Source of the DNA: Megachile rotundata
Taxonomy: Eukaryota; Arthropoda; Insecta; Hymenoptera; Megachilidae
Direction of reading: 5' to 3'
Length of the DNA stretch: 64,000 bases
NCBI RefSeq assembly: GCF_050947335.1
Contig: NW_027473482.1
Span: 124,001-188,000 of the forward strand
Shown here piece after piece: positions 13,226-28,326 of the stretch (the stretch's first letter is position 1; each line of letters begins with the position of its first letter). The position numbers were made by a program, and so were the translations under genes. The notes below the pieces were generated by a model. It was not told the DNA's origin. It was given only the letters and a program-made list of their open reading frames with translations, and did not search any database.

Positions 13226-15865
13226 ACAGTCACAATCACACAGTCACAATCCCACAATCACGATCACACGATCACGATCACACAATCATGTTCACACAAT
13301 CACGTACACACAATCACGATCAGACAATCACGATCACACAATCACAGTCACACAATCACAATCACACAGTCACAATCACAATCACTATCACACAATCGCT
13401 ATCACACAATCACTATCACACAATCACGATCACACAATCACGATCACACAATCACGATCACACAATCACAATCACACATTCACACAGTCACAATCCCATA
13501 ATCACAATCCCACAATCACGATTACACAATCACGATCACACAGTCACAATCCCACAATCACAGTCACACAATCACAAACACACAGTCACGATCACACAAT
13601 CACGATCACACGATCACGATCACACGATCACAATCACACAATCACAATCACACAATCACGACCACACAACCACCACTACACAATCACAATCCCACAATCA
13701 CATTCACACAATCACAATCACAATCACGATCACACAATCACGATCACACAATCACGATCACACAATCATGATTACACAATCACGACCACACAATCACGAT
13801 CACACAATCACGATCACACAATCACTGTCACACAATCACTATCACACTATCGCGATCACACAATCACCATCACACAATCACACAATCACAATCACAACCA
13901 CACAATCACAATAACACAATCAAAATCACACAATTACAATCACACAATCACAATCACACAATCACGACCACACAACCACCACTACACAATCACAATCCCA
14001 CAATCACATTCACACAATCACAATCACAATCACGATCACACAATCACGATCACACAATCACGATCACACAATCATGATTACACAATCACGACCACACAAT
14101 CACGATCACACAATCACGATCACACAATCACGATCACACAATCACTGTCACACAATCACTATCACACTATCGCGATCACACAATCACCATCACACAATCA
14201 CACAATCACAATCACAACCACACAATCACAATAACACAATCACAATCACACAATTACAATCACACAATCACATTTACACAATCACGACCACACAACCACC
14301 ACTACACAATCACAATCCCACAATCACATTCACACAATCACAATCACAATCACGATCACACAATCACGGTCACACAATCACGATCACACAATCACAATCC
14401 CACAATCACGATCACACAATCACGACCACACGATCACGATCACACAATCACGATCACACAATCACGATCACACAATCACGATCACACAATCACAATCACA
14501 CAGTCACTCAATCAAAATCACAATAACAATCACACAATCACAATCACACAAACACAATCACGATCACACAATCACGATCACACAATCACACTATCACAAT
14601 CCCACAATCAAAATCGCACAATCAGAGTCACACAATCACAATCACACAATCACAATCACACAATCACACAGTCACAATCCCACAATCACAATCCCACAAT
14701 CACGATCATACAATCACGATCACACAGTCACAATCCCACAGTCACCGTCACACAATAAAGTCACACAATCAAAGTCACACAATCACAATCACACAATCAC
14801 ACAGTCACAATCCCACAATCACGATCACACAAACACGATCACACAGTCACGATCACACAATCGCAATCACACAATCACACAATCACACAATCACACAATC
14901 ACAATCGCGCAATCACAATCGCGCAATCACAATCGCGCAACCACAATCGCGCAATCACAATCGCGCAATCACAATCGCGCAATCACAATCGCGCAATCAC
15001 AATCCCGCAATCACAATCCCGCAATCACAATCACGCAATCACAATCACGCAATCACAATCACGCAATCACAATCACACAATCACAATCACACAGTCACAC
15101 AATCACACTCACAATCACACAATCACGATCGCACAATCACGATCGCACAATCACGATCACACAATCACACAATCACAATCCCACAATCACAACCACACAA
15201 CCACAGTCACACAATCACAATCACACAATCACAATCACACAATCACAAGCACACAGTCACAATCACACAATCACACAATCACACAATCACACAATCACAA
15301 TCACAGAATCACAATCACACAATCACAATCACACAATCACACAGTCACAAACCCACAATCACGATCACACAAACACGATCACACAGTCACAATCCCACAA
15401 TCACGATCACACAATCACGATCACACAATCACAATCACACAGTCACACAATCAAAATCACAATCACACAATCACAATCACAATCACACAATCACGATCAC
15501 ACAATCACGATCGCACAATCACGATCACACAATCACACAATCACAATCCCACAATCACAACCACACAACCACAGTCACACAATCACAATCACACAATCAC
15601 ACAGCCACAATCCCACAATCACGATCACACAATCACGATCACACAGTCACTATCACACAATCCCAATCACACAATCATAATCCCAAAATCACAATCGCGA
15701 AATCACAGTCACACAATCACAATCACACAATCACGATCACACAATCACGATCACACTATCACGATCACACAGTCACAATCACACAATCACAATCACACAA
15801 TCACGATCACACAATCACGATCACACAATCACGATCACACAATCACGATCACACAATCACGATCA
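13226..15865 (+). repeat. Variant block, type I higher-order unit b
   Basis: A near-repeat of 10526-12825. The catgttcac/cgatcagac series returns about 2.71 kb downstream of its first copy. The catgattac to TCGCGA series returns with an offset of about 3.03 kb (11048 to 14074). It contains two catgattac markers, at 13768 and 14074, so a segment of about 306 bp is tandemly duplicated inside it. Confidence 0.87.
14907..15010 (+). repeat. CGCG tract 6
   Basis: CACAATCGCGCAAT units with one caaCcac unit, decaying into aatcCcgc then aatcaCgc, in the same order as tract 5. Confidence 0.88.
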
Positions 15866-16657
15866 CACAATCACAATCACACAATCACAATCACACAATC
15901 ACAATCACACAATCACAATCACACAATCACAATCACACAATCACAATCACACAATCACAATCACACAATCACAATCACACAATCACAATCACACAATCAC
16001 AATCACACAATCACAATCACACAATCACAATCACACAATCACAATCACACAATCACAATCACACAATCACAATCACACAATCACAATCACACAATCACAA
16101 TCACACAATCACAATCACACAATCACAATCACACAATCACAATCACACAATCACAATCACACAATCACAATCACACAATCACAATCACACAATCACAATC
16201 ACACAATCACAATCACACAATCACAATCACACAATCACAATCACACAATCACAATCACACAATCACAATCACACAATCACAATCACACAATCACAATCAC
16301 ACAATCACAATCACACAATCACAATCACACAATCACAATCACACAATCACAATCACACAATCACAATCACACAATCACAATCACACAATCACAATCACAC
16401 AATCACAATCACACAATCACAATCACACAATCAGAATCACACAATCACAATCACACAATCACAATCACACAATCACAATCACACAATCACAATCACACAA
16501 TCACAATCACACAATCACAATCACACAATCACAATCACACAATCACAATCACACAATCACAATCACACAATCACAATCACACAATCACAATCACACAATC
16601 ACAATCACACAATCACAATCACACAATCACAATCACACAATCACAATCACACAATCA
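15866..16657 (+). repeat. Homogeneous 14-mer block
   Basis: About 57 units with one visible substitution (caatcaGaatc at 16434). It occupies the same higher-order position as 12826-13225 but has roughly twice as many units. Confidence 0.95.
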
Positions 16658-18020
16658 CGACCACACAACCACCACTACACAATCACAATCCCACAATCAC
16701 ATTCACACAATCACAATCACAATCACGATCACACAATCACGATCACACAATCACGATCACACAATCATGATTACACAATCACGACCACACAATCACGATC
16801 ACACAATCACGATCACACAATCACTGTCACACAATCACTATCACACTATCGCGATCACACAATCACCATCACACAATCACACAATCACAATCACAACCAC
16901 ACAATCACAATAACACAATCACAATCACACAATTACAATCACACAATCACAATCACACAATCACGACCACACAACCACCACTACACAATCACAATCCCAC
17001 AATCACATTCACACAATCACAATCACAATCACGATCACACAATCACGATCACACAATCACGATCACACAATCACGATCACACAATCACAATCCCACAATC
17101 ACGATCACACAATCACGACCACACGATCACGATCACACAATCACGATCACACAATCACGATCACACAATCACGATCACACAATCACAATCACACAGTCAC
17201 TCAATCAAAATCACAATAACAATCACACAATCACAATCACACAAACACAATCACGATCACACAATCACACTATCACAATCCCACAATCACAATCGCACAA
17301 TCACAGTCACACAATCACAATCACACAATCACAATCACACAATCACAATCACACAATCACACAGTCACAATCCCACAATCACAATCCCACAATCACGATC
17401 ATACAATCACGATCACACAGTCACAATCCCACAGTCACCGTCACACAATCAAAGTCACACAATCAAAGTCACACAATCACAATCACACAATCACAATCAC
17501 ACAATCACACAGTCACAAACCCACAATCACGATCACACAAACACGATCACACAAACACGATCACACAGTCACGATCACACAATCACAATCACACAATCAC
17601 ACAATCACACAATCACACAATCACAATCGCGCAATCACAATCGCGCAATCACAATCGCGCAACCACAATCGCGCAATCACAATCGCGCAATCACAATCGC
17701 GCAATCACAATCGCGCAATCACAATCGCGCAATCACAATCGCGCAACCACAATCCCGCAATCACAATCACGCAATCACAATCACGCAATCACAATCACAC
17801 AATCACAATCACACAGTCACACAATCACACTCTCAATCACACAATCACGATCACACAATCACGATCGCACAATCACGATCACACAATCACACAATCACAA
17901 TCCCACAATCACAACCACACAACCACAGTCACACAATCACAATCACACAATCACAATCACACAATCACAATCACACAATCACAATCACACAATCACAATC
18001 ACACAATCACAATCACACAA
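16658..18020 (+). repeat. Variant block, type I higher-order unit c
   Basis: Repeats the catgattac (16768), accaccactac, cagtcactcaatc, cactatcac, gatcatacaatc, cagtcaccgtcac (about 17431), aaacccac, CGCG and cacactctcaatc order, about 2.69 kb after unit b. It is the last copy carrying a CGCG tract. Confidence 0.87.
17627..17760 (+). repeat. CGCG tract 7 (last)
   Basis: About nine CACAATCGCGCAAT units with two caaCcac variants, ending in aatcCcgc and aatcaCgc. No comparable tract is seen from here to the end of the window. Confidence 0.88.
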
Positions 18021-21000
18021 TCACACAGTCACAATCCCACAATCACGATCACACAATCACGATTACACAATCACGATCACACAGTCACAATCCCACAATC
18101 ACAGTCACACAATCACACATACACAGTCATGATCACACAATCACGATCACACGATCACGATCACACAATCACAATCACACAATCGCAATCACACAATCAC
18201 AATCACACAATCACGACCACACAACCACCATTACACAATCACAATCCCACAATCACAATCACACAATCACAATCACAATCACGATCTCACAATCACGATC
18301 ACACAATCACGACCACACAATCACGACCACACAATCACGATCACACAATCACGATCACACAATCACGATCACACAATCACTGTCACACAATCACTATCAC
18401 ACTATCACGAACACACAATCACCATCACACAATCACACAATCACAATGACAGTCACACAATCACAATCGCGCAATCACAGTCACACAATCACAGTCACAC
18501 AATCACAATCACAAAATCACAATAACACAATCACAGTCACACAATCACAATCACACAATCACAATCACACAATCATATAGTCACAAACCCACAATCACTG
18601 TCACACAATCACTATAACACTATCACGATCACACAATCACGATGGACAATCACGATCACACTATCACACAATCACAATCCTACAATCACAACCACACAAC
18701 CACAGTCACACAATCACAATCACACAATCACACAGTCACAATCCCACAATCACGATCACACAATCACGATCACACAATCACAATCACACAGTCACACAAT
18801 CAAAATCACAATCACACAATCACAATCACAATCACACAATCACGATCACACAATCACGATCGCACAATCACAATCACACAATCACACAATCACAATCCCA
18901 CAATCACAACCACACAACCACAGTTACACAATCACAATCACACAATCACACAGTCACAATCCCACAATCACGATCACACAATCACGATCACACAGTCACT
19001 ATCACACAATCCCAATCACACAATCATAATCCCAAAATCACAGTCGCGAAATCACAGTCACACAATCACTATCACACAATCACTATCACACAATCACTAT
19101 CACAGAATCACGATCACACAATCACACAATCACAATCCCACAATCACAATCACACGATCACAGTCACACAATCACAATCACACAATCACAATCGCACAAT
19201 CACAATCGCACAATCACAATCGCACAATCACAATCGCACAATCACAATCACACAATCACGATCACACAGTCACGATCACACAGTCACGATCACAAAATCA
19301 CAATCACACAATCAGAATCACACAATCACAATAACACAATCACACAATCACGATCACACAATGACGATCACACAATCACGATCACACAATCACGATCACA
19401 CAATCCCTATCACACAATCACTATCACACAATCACGATCACACAATCACACAATCACAATCCCACAATCACAATCACACGATCACAGTCACACAATCACA
19501 ATCGCACAATCACAATCGCACAATCACAATCGCACAATCACAATCGCACAATCACAATCACACAATCACGATCACACAGTCACGATCACACAGTCACGAT
19601 CACAAAATCACAATCACACAATCAGAATCACACAATCACAATAACACAATCACACAATCACAATCACACAATCACAATCACACAATCACAATCACACAAT
19701 CACAATCACACAATCACAATCACACAATCACAATCACACAATCACAATCACACAGTCACACAATCACAATCACAATCACAATCACAAAATCACAATGATA
19801 CAATCACAATGACACAATCACAATGACACAATCACAATGACACAATCACAATGACACAATCACAATGACACAATCACAATCACGATCACACAATCACACA
19901 ATCACAATCCCACAATCACAGTCACACAATCACAGTCACACAATCACAATCACACAATCACACAATCACAATCACACAATCACAATCACACAATCACAAT
20001 CACACAATCACAATCACACAATCACAATCACACAATCACAATCACACAATCACAATCACACAATCACAATCACACAATCACACAGTCACAAACCCACAAT
20101 CACGATCACACAAACTCGATCACACATTCACGATCACACAATCACAATCACACAATCACACAGTCACAATCCCACAATCACGATCACACAATCACGATCA
20201 CACAATCACGGTCACACAATCACAATCACACAGTCACTCAATCACAATCACAATAACAATCACACAATCACAGTCACACAATCGCAATCACGATCACACA
20301 ATCACACAATCACAATTCCACAATCACAATCCCACAATCACAGTCACACAATCACAATCACACAATCACAATCACACAATCACAATCACACAATCACAAT
20401 CACACAATCACAATCACACAATCACAATCACACAAACACACAGTCACAATCGCACAATCACGATCACAAAATCACGATCACACAATCACGATCACACAAT
20501 CACAATCACACAGTCACACAATCACAATCACAATCACAATCACAATCACAATCACAATCACAATCACACAATCACAATCACACATTCACACAGTCGCACA
20601 GTCACAATCGCACAATCACAATCACGATCACACAGTCACGATCGCACAGTCACGATCACACAATCACACAATCACACTCCCACAACCACAATCACACAAT
20701 CACGATCACACAATCACAATCACACAGTCACACAGTCGCACAGTCACAGTCACACAATCACACAGTCACAATCGCACAATCACGATCACACAATCACGAT
20801 CACACAGTCACAATCCCACAATCACGATCACACAATTACGATCACACAGTCACGATCACACAATCATAATCACACAATCAGAATCACAGAATCACAATAA
20901 CACAATCACAGTTACAGAGTCACAATCACACAATCACAATGACACAATCACAATCACACAATCACAGTCACACAATCACAGTCACACAATCACAATCACA

Positions 21001-21550
21001 AAATCACAATAACACAATCATAATCACACAATCACACAATCACAATCACACAATCACGATCACACAATCACAATCACACAATCACACTCACACAATCACA
21101 ATCACACAATCACACTCACACAATCACAATCACACAATCACAATCACAATCCCACAATCACAATCACACAATCACAGTCAGACAATCACAATCACACAAT
21201 CACAATCACTCAATCACACAGTCACAATCCCATAATCACAATCCCACAATCACGACCACACAGTCACAATCCCACAATCACAGTCACACAATCACAGTCA
21301 CACAATCACAATCACACAATCACAATCACACAATCATATAGTCACAAACCCACAATCACGATCACACAAACACGATCACACAGTCACGATCACACAATCA
21401 CAATCACACAATCACAATCACACAATCACAATCACACAATCACAATCACACAATCACAATCACACAATCACAATCACACAATCACAATCACACAATCACA
21501 ATCACACAATCACAATCACACAATCACAATCACACAATCACAATCACACA
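18021..21550 (+). repeat. Variant block at the type I to type II transition
   Basis: Opens with the cgattacac/accaccattac series known from 0.9-1.1 kb, then gives the first gatggacaatc marker (18640), tcataatcccaaaatc with TCGCGA (about 19024-19050), an aatgatac/aatgacac run (19793-19870), cacaaaatcacg, a hexamer run (20520-20570) and cagttacagag (about 20907). From here the type II marker set predominates. No gene. Confidence 0.82.
19793..19870 (+). repeat. aatgaca unit run, copy 1
   Basis: One aatgatac unit followed by about five copies of the 14-mer CACAATCACAATGA. Repeated at 27035-27120 and 51660-51740. Each unit adds an in-array ATG and TGA, so open frames start and stop here by chance. 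Confidence 0.92.
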
Positions 21551-24500
21551 ATCACAATCACACAATCACAATCACGCAATCACAATCACTCAATCACACA
21601 GTCACAATCCCATAATCACAATCCCACAATCACGATCACACAATCACGATCACACAGTCACAATCCCACAATCACAGTCACACAATCACAGGCACACAAC
21701 CACAATCACACAATCACAATCACGCAATCACAATCACACAATCACAATCACACAATCACAATCACACAATCACAATCACACAATCACAATCACACAATCA
21801 CAATCACACAATCACAATCACACAGTCACAATCACACAATCACAATCACACAATCACAATCACACAATCACAATCGCACAATCACAATCGCACAATCACA
21901 ATCGCACAATCACAATCGCACAATCACAATCACACAATCACGATCACACAGTCACGATCACACAGTCACGATCACAAAATCACAATCACACAATCAGAAT
22001 CACACAATCACAATAACACAATCACACAATCACGATCACACAATGACGATCACACAATCACGATCACACAATCACGATCACACAATCACTATCACACAAT
22101 CACTATCACACAATCACGATCACACAATCACACAATCACAATCCCACAATCACAATCACACGATCACAGTCACACAATCACAATCACACATTCACAATCA
22201 CACAATCACAATCACACAATCACAATCGCACAATCACAATCGCACAATCACAATCACACAATCACGTTCACACAGTCATGATCACACAGTCACGATCACA
22301 AAATCACAATCACACAATCACAATCACAAAATCACAATAACACAATCACAATCACACAATCACACAATCACGATCACAAAATCACGATCACACAATCACG
22401 ATCACACAATCACAGTCACACAATCACAATCACACAATCACAATCACACAATCGCACAGTCACAATCCCATAATCACAATCCCACAATCACGATCACACA
22501 ATCACGATCACACAGTCACGATCACACAATCACGATGGACAATCACGATCACACAATCACACAATCACAATCCTACAATCACAACCACACAACCACAGTC
22601 AGACAATCACAATCACACAATCACACAGTCACAATCCCACAATCACGATCACACAATCACGATCACACAATCACAATCACACAGTCACACAATCAAAATC
22701 ACAATCACACAATCACAATCACAATCACACAATCACGATCACACAATCACGATCGCACAATCACGATCACACAATCACGATCACACAGTCACTATCACAC
22801 AACCCCAATCACACAATCATAATCCCAAAATCACAGTCGCGAAATCACAGTCACACAATCACTATCACACAATCACTATCACAGAATCACGATCACATAA
22901 TCACACAATCACAATCCCACAATCACAATCACACGATCACAGTCACACAATCACAATCACACAATCACACAATCACAATCACACAATCACAATCGCACAA
23001 TCACAATCGCACAATCACAATCGCACAATCACAATCACACAATCACGATCACACAGTCACGATCACACAGTCACGATCACAAAATCACAATCACACAATC
23101 AGAATCACACAATCACAATAACACAATCACACAATCACGATCACACAATCACGATCACACAATCCCTATCACACAATCACTATCACACAATCACGATCAC
23201 ACAATCACACAATCACAATCCCACAATCACAATCACACGATCACAGTCACACAATCACAATCACACAATCACACAGTCACAAACCCACAATCACGATCAC
23301 ACAATCACGATCACACAATCACGATCACACAATCACAATCACACAGTCACTCAATCACAATCACAATAACAATCACACAATCACAGTCACACAGTCGCAA
23401 TCACGATCACACAATCACACAATCACAATTCCACAATCACAATCCCACAATCACAGTCACACAATCACAATCACACAATCACAATCACACAATCACAATC
23501 ACACAATCACAATCACACAATCACAATCACACAATCACAATCACACAATCACAATCACACAATCACAATCACACAATCACAATCACACAATCACAATCAC
23601 ACAATCACAATCACACAAACACACAGTCACAATCGCACAATCACGATCACAAAATCACGATCACACAATCACGATCACACAATCACAATCACACAGTCAC
23701 ACAATCGCAATCACAATCACACAATCACAATCACACAGTCACACAGTCGCACAGTCACACAATCACACAATCACACAGTCACAATCGCACAATCACGATC
23801 ACACAATCACGATCACAAAATCACAATCACACAGTCACACAATCACAATCACAATCACAATCACAATCACACAATCACAATCACACAATCACAATCACAC
23901 AATCACAATCACACAATCACAATCACACAATCACAATCACACAATCACAATCACACAATCACAATCACGATCACACAATCACGATCGCACAGTCACGATC
24001 ACACAATCACACAATCACACTCCCACAACCATAATCACACAATCACGATCACACAATCACAATCACACAGTCACACAGTCGCACAGTCACACAATCACAG
24101 AATCACACAGTCACAATCGCACAATCACGATCACACAATCACGATCACACAGTCACAATCCCACAATCACGATCACACAATTACGATCACACAGTCACAA
24201 TCGCACAATCACAATCACACAATCACACTCACACAATCACAATCACACAATCACACTCACACAATCACAATCACACAATCACAATCACAATCCCACAATC
24301 ACAATCACACAATCACAGTCAGACAATCACAATCACACAATCACAATCACTCAATCACACAGTCACAATCCCATAATCACAATCCCACAATCACGATCAC
24401 ACAATCACGATCACACAGTCACAATCCCACAATCACAGTCACACAATCACAGTCACACAATCACAATCACACAATCACAATCACACAATCATATAGTCAC

Positions 24501-25440
24501 AAACCCACAATCACGATCACACAAACACGATCACACAGTCACGATCACACAATCACAATCACACAATCACAATCACACAATCACAATCACACAATCACAA
24601 TCACACAATCACAATCACACAATCACAGTCACACAATCACAATCACACAATCACAATCACGCAATCACAATCACTCAATCACACAGTCACAATCCCATAA
24701 TCACAATCCCACAATCACGATCACACAATCACGATCACACAGTCACAATCCCACAATCACAGTCACACAATCACAATCACACAATCACAATCACAGAATC
24801 ACACAGTCACAATCCCATAATCACAATCCCACAATCACGATTACACAATCACGATCACACAGTCACAATCCCACAATCACAGTCACACAATAACAAACAC
24901 ACAGTCACGATCAAACAATCACGATCACACGATAACGATCACACAATCACAATCACACAATCACAAACACACAATCACGACCACACAACCACCATCACAC
25001 AATCACAATCCCACAATCACAATCTCACAATCACAAACACAATCACGATCACACAATCACGATCACACAGTCACTATCACACAATCACAATCACACAATC
25101 ACAATCACAAAATCACAATAACACAATCACAATCACACAATCACACAATCACGATCACAAAATCACGATCACACAATCACGATCACACAATCACAGTCAC
25201 ACAATCACAATCACACAATCACAATCACTCAATCACACAGTCACAATCCCATAATCACAATCCCATAATCACAATCCCACAATCACGATCACACAATCAC
25301 GATCACACTGTCACGATCACACAATCACGATCGACAATCACGATCACACAATCACCATCACACAATCATACAATCACAATCACAATCACACAATCACAAT
25401 AACACAATCACAATCACACAATCACAATCACACAATCACA
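21550..25440 (+). repeat. Direct duplication B, copy 1 (partner 31740-35600)
   Basis: Shares with 31740-35600, in order: aatcactcaatc/cccataatc, caatcgcac runs, an aatgacgatc marker (22043 against 32283), gatggacaatc (22535 against 32775), tcataatcccaaaatc with TCGCGA, cagtcgcaatcacg (23391 against 33709), tcatatagtc, acaataacaaacac, gatcgacaatc and caatcatacaatc (about 25360 against 35510). The offset is 10,240 bp early and about 10,150 late, with one 78-bp step. Boundaries are approximate. Confidence 0.85.
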
Positions 25441-26360
25441 ATCACACAATCACAATCACACAATCACAATAACACAATCACAATCACACAATCACACAAT
25501 CACGATCACAAAATCAGGATCGCACAATCACGATCACACAATCACACAATCACAATATCACAATCACAATCACACAATCACAGTCACACAATTACAATCA
25601 CACAATCACAATCGCACAATCACACAGTCACAATCTCACAATCACGATCACACAATCACCATCACACAATCACACAATCACAATCACAATCACACAATCA
25701 CAATAACACAATCACAATCACACAATCACAATCACACAATCACAATCACACAATCACAATCACACAATCACAATAACACAATCACAATCACACAATCACA
25801 ATCACACAATCACGATCACAAAATCACGATCGCACAATCACGATCACACAATCACACAATCACAATATCACAATCACAATCACACAATCACAGTCACACA
25901 ATTACAATCACACAATCACAATCGCACAATCACACAGTCACAATCTCACAATCACGATCACACAGTCACTGTCACACAATCCCAATCACACAATCACAAT
26001 CCCACAATCACAGTCACAAAATCACAGTAATACAATCACAATCACACAATCAAAATCACACAATCACAATCACACAATCAAAATCACACAATCACAATCA
26101 CACAATCATACAGTCACAAGCCCACAATCTCGAACACACAAACACGATCACACAGTCACGATCACAAAATCACAATCACACAATCAGAATCACACAATCA
26201 CAATAACACAATCACACAATCACGATCAGACAATGACGATCACACAATCACGATCACACAATCACGATCACACAATCACTATCACACAATCACTATCACA
26301 GAATCACGATCACACAATCACACAATCACAATCCCACAATCACAATCACACGATCACAGT
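25441..26360 (+). repeat. Variant block with start of duplication A
   Basis: Two near-identical tandem stretches with cacaaaatc, cacaatatcac and caattacaatc markers (about 25500-25640 and 25815-25950), then a cagtaatac/caaaatc series, the ctcgaacac marker (about 26130) and gatcagacaatgac (26224). From about 25690 onward it matches 50385 onward. Confidence 0.82.
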
Positions 26361-26996
26361 CACACAATCACAATCACACAATCACAATCACACAATCACA
26401 ATCACACAATCACAATCACACAATCACAATCACACAATCACAATCACACAATCACAATCACACAATCACAATCACACAATCACAATCACACAATCACAAT
26501 CACACAATCACAATCACACAATCACAATCACACAATCACAATCACACAATCACAATCACACAATCACAATCACACAATCACAATCACACAATCACAATCA
26601 CACAATCACAATCACACAATCACAATCACACAATCACAATCACACAATCACAATCACACAATCACAATCACACAATCACAATCACACAATCACAATCACA
26701 CAATCACAATCACACAATCACAATCACACAATCACAATCACACAATCACAATCACACAATCACAATCACACAATCACAATCACACAATCACAATCACACA
26801 ATCACAATCACACAATCACAATCACACAATCACAATCACACAATCACAATCACACAATGACAATCACACAATCACAATCACACAATCACAATCACACAAT
26901 CACAATCACACAATCACAATCACACAATCACAATCACACAATCACAATCACACAATCACAATCACACAATCACAATCACACAATCACAATCACACA
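26361..26996 (+). repeat. Homogeneous 14-mer block
   Basis: About 45 units with one substitution (caatGac at 26859). Its partner in duplication A is 51043-51608, which is about five units shorter. Confidence 0.95.
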
Positions 26997-27716
26997 GTCA
27001 CACAATCACAATCACAATCACAATCACACAATCACAATGATACAATCACAATGACACAATCACAATGACACAATCACAATGACACAATCACAATGACACA
27101 ATCACAATGACACAATCACAATCACGATCACACAATCACACAATCACAATCCCACAATCACAGTCACACAATCACTGTCACACAATCACAATCACACAAT
27201 CACAATCACACAATCACAATCACACAATCACAATCACACAATCACAATCACACAATCACAATCACACAATCACAATCACACAATCACAATCACACAATCA
27301 CAATCACACAATCACACAGTCACAAACCCACAATCACGATCACACAAACTCGATCACACAGTCACGATCACACAATCACAATCACACAATCACACAGTCA
27401 CAATCCCACAATCACGATCACACAATCACGATCACACAATCACGATCACACAATCACGATCACACAATCACAATCACATAGTCACTCAATCACAATCACA
27501 ATAACAATCACACAATCACAGTCACACAATCACAATCACGATCACACAATCACACAATCACAATTCCACAATCACAATCCCACAATCACAGTCACACAAT
27601 CACAATCACACAATCACAATCACACAATCACAATCACACAATCACAATCGCACAATCACAATCGCACAATCACAATCACACAATCACAATCACAATCACA
27701 ATCACAATCACAATCA
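26997..27716 (+). repeat. Variant block with aatgaca run and hexamer run
   Basis: Contains the aatgatac/aatgacac run at 27035-27120, the aaactcgatc marker (about 27345), catagtcactcaatc (27478), caattccacaatc (about 27560), caatcgcac pairs and a (CAATCA)n hexamer run at about 27672-27716. Confidence 0.87.
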
Positions 27717-28326
27717 CACAATCACAATCACACAATCACAATCACACAATCACAATCACAATCACACAATCACAATCACACAATCACAATCACACAATCA
27801 CAATCACACAATCACAATCACACAATCACAATCACACAATCACAATCACACAATCACAATCACACAATCACAATCACACAATCACAATCACACAATCACA
27901 ATCACACAATCACAATCACACAATCACAATCACACAATCACAATCACACAATCACAATCACACAATCACAATCACACAATCACAATCACACAATCACAAT
28001 CACACAATCACAATCACACAATCACAATCACACAATCACAATCACACAATCACAATCACACAATCACAATCACACAATCACAATCACACAATCACAATCA
28101 CACAATCACAATCACACAATCACAATCACACAATCACAATCACACAATCACAATCAAACAATCACAATCACACAATCACAATCACACAATCACAATCACA
28201 CAATCACAATCACACAATCACAATCACACAATCACAATCACACAATCACAAGCACACAATCACAATCACGCAATCACAATCACACAATCACAATCACACA
28301 ATCACAATCACACAATCACAATCACG
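27717..28326 (+). repeat. Homogeneous 14-mer block
   Basis: About 43 units with sparse changes (caatcaAac near 28155, aaGcacac at 28252, one cGcaatc). It leads directly into the gatcattta marker, as at 36717, 42800 and 52998. Confidence 0.93.

Noticed and set aside
18640..18660. Start codon context gatggacaatc as a real gene start (also at 22535, 32775 and 57493)
   Set aside because: It is one variant unit copied by duplication. The frame after it is the same repeat peptide and ends at a variant stop.
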